Positions 4,456 to 5,996 of a DNA stretch of 5,996 nt are shown piece by piece. This DNA is from Mxb001 sp964537955 (GTDB lineage Bacteria > Actinomycetota > Actinomycetes > S36-B12). A program made the position numbers and the translations under genes. The DNA is taken from the NCBI GenBank assembly GCA_964537955.1, contig CAZICY010000073.1, positions 1 through 5,996 on the forward strand. Direction: 5' to 3'. Every line of letters begins with the position of its first letter. Positions within the stretch are counted from its first letter, which is position 1. The notes beneath the pieces were generated by a model. It saw nothing but the letters and a program-made list of their open reading frames with translations. It was not told the DNA's origin and searched no databases.

Positions 4456-5996
4456 TCAGCCGGCCTGCTCCTTCGCCAAAGCGATGTCATTGAGGAGCGC
4501 ATCGACTAATGCCGGATCCGATGCTCCCTCTGGATAGAGCGCCTGTACTCGCCGCGCCTCAAGCGCCGCTGACTCCGCGGCCGCGAAGTCTCCGACGCCG
4601 AGCAGGTACCTGGACCGGATGACCCAGGCGATGTCAAGGAGCGGGTCGAACTCGACTCCTTGGGAGGTGTAAACATCCGCTTCGGCGAGCCGTTGCTGCT
4701 GGACAAGCACGTCCGACGCGAAGTTGATCATCGGCGGACAGCGACGGTCCAAGTCTGTCGACTGGACGGTGGCAGGCACGCTCATCTCCGCAGGCAGCTG
4801 CTCAATCACCTGCTGGGTCACCTGCACCCGCAGCACGCACGGGGTCATCGGGTTGGAGATGAAGCCCAGCGCCTGCTCCTGCGAGGAGATCGACTGCACC
4901 TGATTAGTCAGCCCGATCTGCGCTCCCACCAGGATCACCGCGCCCAAAGCCAGCACCCCACCGGTCACGGGCACCCACACAGGTGTAGACGGCCCGTTGT
5001 GCTGCTGCGGGGTGCGGGAGACAGCCGAGGCCTTGGCCTTGCGGGTCTTGGGCACCTCCGACGGCTCCGGAGCAACCTCGGGAGCGGGCTCCCGGACACA
5101 GGCGAGGGCTAGGCCCGCAACCAGCCAGCCCGTCGCCAAGAGCGGCAGCATGTCAATGGAGACCATGCCTTGGATGAAGTACGCCGCGAACGCTCCAGCG
5201 ACGGACGCCGTCAGCCCGATCGAGGCGACCGGCTTGCGCACGATACGCACGAGCAGCAGGAGGCCGGTCCCGACAAAGAGGACGATCCACAGGATCAGGC
5301 CGAGCCAGCCAAGGACCGCGCCGAACTGCAGCGCGATGTTGTGTGCCGCCGACACGCGGAGTACGGGGCCGAGGAGCTCGACGTACGACTCAGGGCGGTA
5401 CTCCGCCACATAGCGCGAGAAGCCGTCGGGGCCTGTCCCGAAGACGGGCAAGCCGTTCATGATGTTGATAGCCGACTGCCAGTACTCCTGCCGGATGTCG
5501 AAGGTCCGCTCCGACCACAGGCGAGCGAGTGGCCCGACGGCGGAGAAAGACAGGACGAGCAGTACGCCGCCGATGACGAGGACTACCGCTGAGGCGGCGA
5601 GTCCGGCCACTCGGAAGCGGCCGCGATAGAGGAGTGCGTAAGCCACGCCCAAGGCGACGACGCCGGCCGCCAGGGCGGCGGGGCCCTGGGACGACTGGGT
5701 CTCCCATGCGAGGAAGGCGAGGAGAAGGAAGAGGAGTCCGCCCCAGATGCGCTGCCACAGCACCGCTTGCGTGAGAGCACGGCCGAGTGCGAGGACAGCG
5801 ATTATCGCGAAGTAGCCCGCCGCGAAGTTGGTGTTACCCATCGTCCCCGAGACCTGACCGCCAGCCCCTTCGGGGATGTTCACTCCTCCGACCTGCAGCA
5901 GGCCGATGAGCCCGACGATGCTTGCTCCTCCAAGCAGCCATGTCACCGTGCGGGCGACCTCGCGAGTGGTGAGCGTCGTCGCTCCCAACAGGAGCA
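4456..5996 (-). CDS. O-antigen ligase/polymerase-family membrane protein with C-terminal TPR-like domain (N-terminus beyond window)
   Basis: The open frame runs from the right edge to TGA at 4458-4456, with 512 complete codons visible. A TTG at 5988 is not the start: the codons before it (LL-LGATTL) align with residues 111-117 of the adjacent paralogue, so roughly 110 residues lie outside the window. Numbering from that TTG codon, MGNTNFAAGYF is at 50-60, R166-Q167 with W170 at 166-170, GTGPDG at 184-189 and AHN at 215-217. H216-N217, nine residues and G227-W-L-G230 is a perfect match to the ligase signature H[NSQ]x9Gxx[GTY]. After MVSID (275-279) and another membrane segment comes a Pro/Glu- and Lys-rich linker (300-334), a membrane segment (335-359) and a tail with Cys384 and Cys417 and a TPR-like stretch (about 430-485, AWVIRSRYLLGVGD). 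The likely role is extracytoplasmic transfer or polymerisation of a lipid-linked glycan; substrate unknown. It precedes the second ligase gene in the same direction by 116 bp, so co-transcription is possible. Confidence 0.88.
   Translation of the reverse strand, partial: LLLGATTLTTREVARTVTWLLGGASIVGLIGLLQVGGVNIPEGAGGQVSGTMGNTNFAAGYFAIIAVLALGRALTQAVLWQRIWGGLLFLLLAFLAWETQSSQGPAALAAGVVALGVAYALLYRGRFRVAGLAASAVVLVIGGVLLVLSFSAVGPLARLWSERTFDIRQEYWQSAINIMNGLPVFGTGPDGFSRYVAEYRPESYVELLGPVLRVSAAHNIALQFGAVLGWLGLILWIVLFVGTGLLLLVRIVRKPVASIGLTASVAGAFAAYFIQGMVSIDMLPLLATGWLVAGLALACVREPAPEVAPEPSEVPKTRKAKASAVSRTPQQHNGPSTPVWVPVTGGVLALGAVILVGAQIGLTNQVQSISSQEQALGFISNPMTPCVLRVQVTQQVIEQLPAEMSVPATVQSTDLDRRCPPMINFASDVLVQQQRLAEADVYTSQGVEFDPLLDIAWVIRSRYLLGVGDFAAAESAALEARRVQALYPEGASDPALVDALLNDIALAKEQAG
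4459..4953 (-). repeat. Direct repeat copy A: ligase C-terminal domain, intact gene
   Basis: This roughly 495-bp segment encodes the last membrane segment and tail of the right-hand ligase gene. It is repeated in the same orientation at 1869-2351 in the truncated remnant. Encoded residues are about 80% identical by hand count and long identical DNA stretches are visible, such as GCACGGGGTCATCGG and GCGAAGTTGATCATCGG in both. The two copies flank the complete second ligase gene. Confidence 0.75.

Noticed and set aside
5986..5988. TTG as the start of the right-hand ligase gene
   Set aside because: The frame is open upstream to the window edge, the preceding codons align with the paralogue's membrane segment, and no ribosome site is present.
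1..5996. CRISPR array, tRNA/rRNA genes, insertion sequences
   Set aside because: No regularly spaced repeats, tRNA-like folds, transposase motifs or terminal inverted repeats were seen on either strand.

Overview
The window reads as a high-GC, actinobacterial-type chromosome segment. All recognisable genes lie on the minus strand, codon third positions are mostly G or C, and the secreted calcium-binding repeat protein has a layout often seen in Actinomycetota. Species cannot be assigned from this sequence alone.

Read in the direction of transcription (right to left): (1) 5996-4456 holds most of a large multi-spanning membrane protein of the O-antigen ligase/polymerase (Wzy/WaaL) family, cut at its N-terminus by the window edge. 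(2) A 116-bp gap carrying a plausible promoter follows. (3) 4339-2438 is a complete 633-residue paralogue with the same unusual architecture: a polytopic ligase domain, a Pro-rich linker, one further membrane segment and an extracytoplasmic tail with a conserved cysteine pair and a TPR-like helical region. (4) A stem-loop lies just after its stop codon. (5) 2351-1836 is a headless remnant of a third copy; it keeps only the last membrane segment and tail domain and resembles the first gene (about 80% identical residues by hand count) far more than the adjacent second gene. (6) About 300 bp of non-coding DNA with inverted repeats follows. (7) From 1534 leftwards off the window edge runs a secreted protein with a signal peptide, six exact RTX nonapeptide units and three Ig-like repeats, each with its own cysteine pair.

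The first three units form a locus shaped by tandem duplication and decay. Proteins of this family transfer or polymerise lipid-linked glycans outside the cytoplasmic membrane. In an actinobacterium, which has no LPS, exopolysaccharide or cell-wall glycan assembly, or protein glycosylation, is the likely role; this is inference. The RTX/Ig-like protein is an exported surface or extracellular protein. It may belong to the same cell-envelope theme, but nothing in the sequence links it functionally to the ligases.
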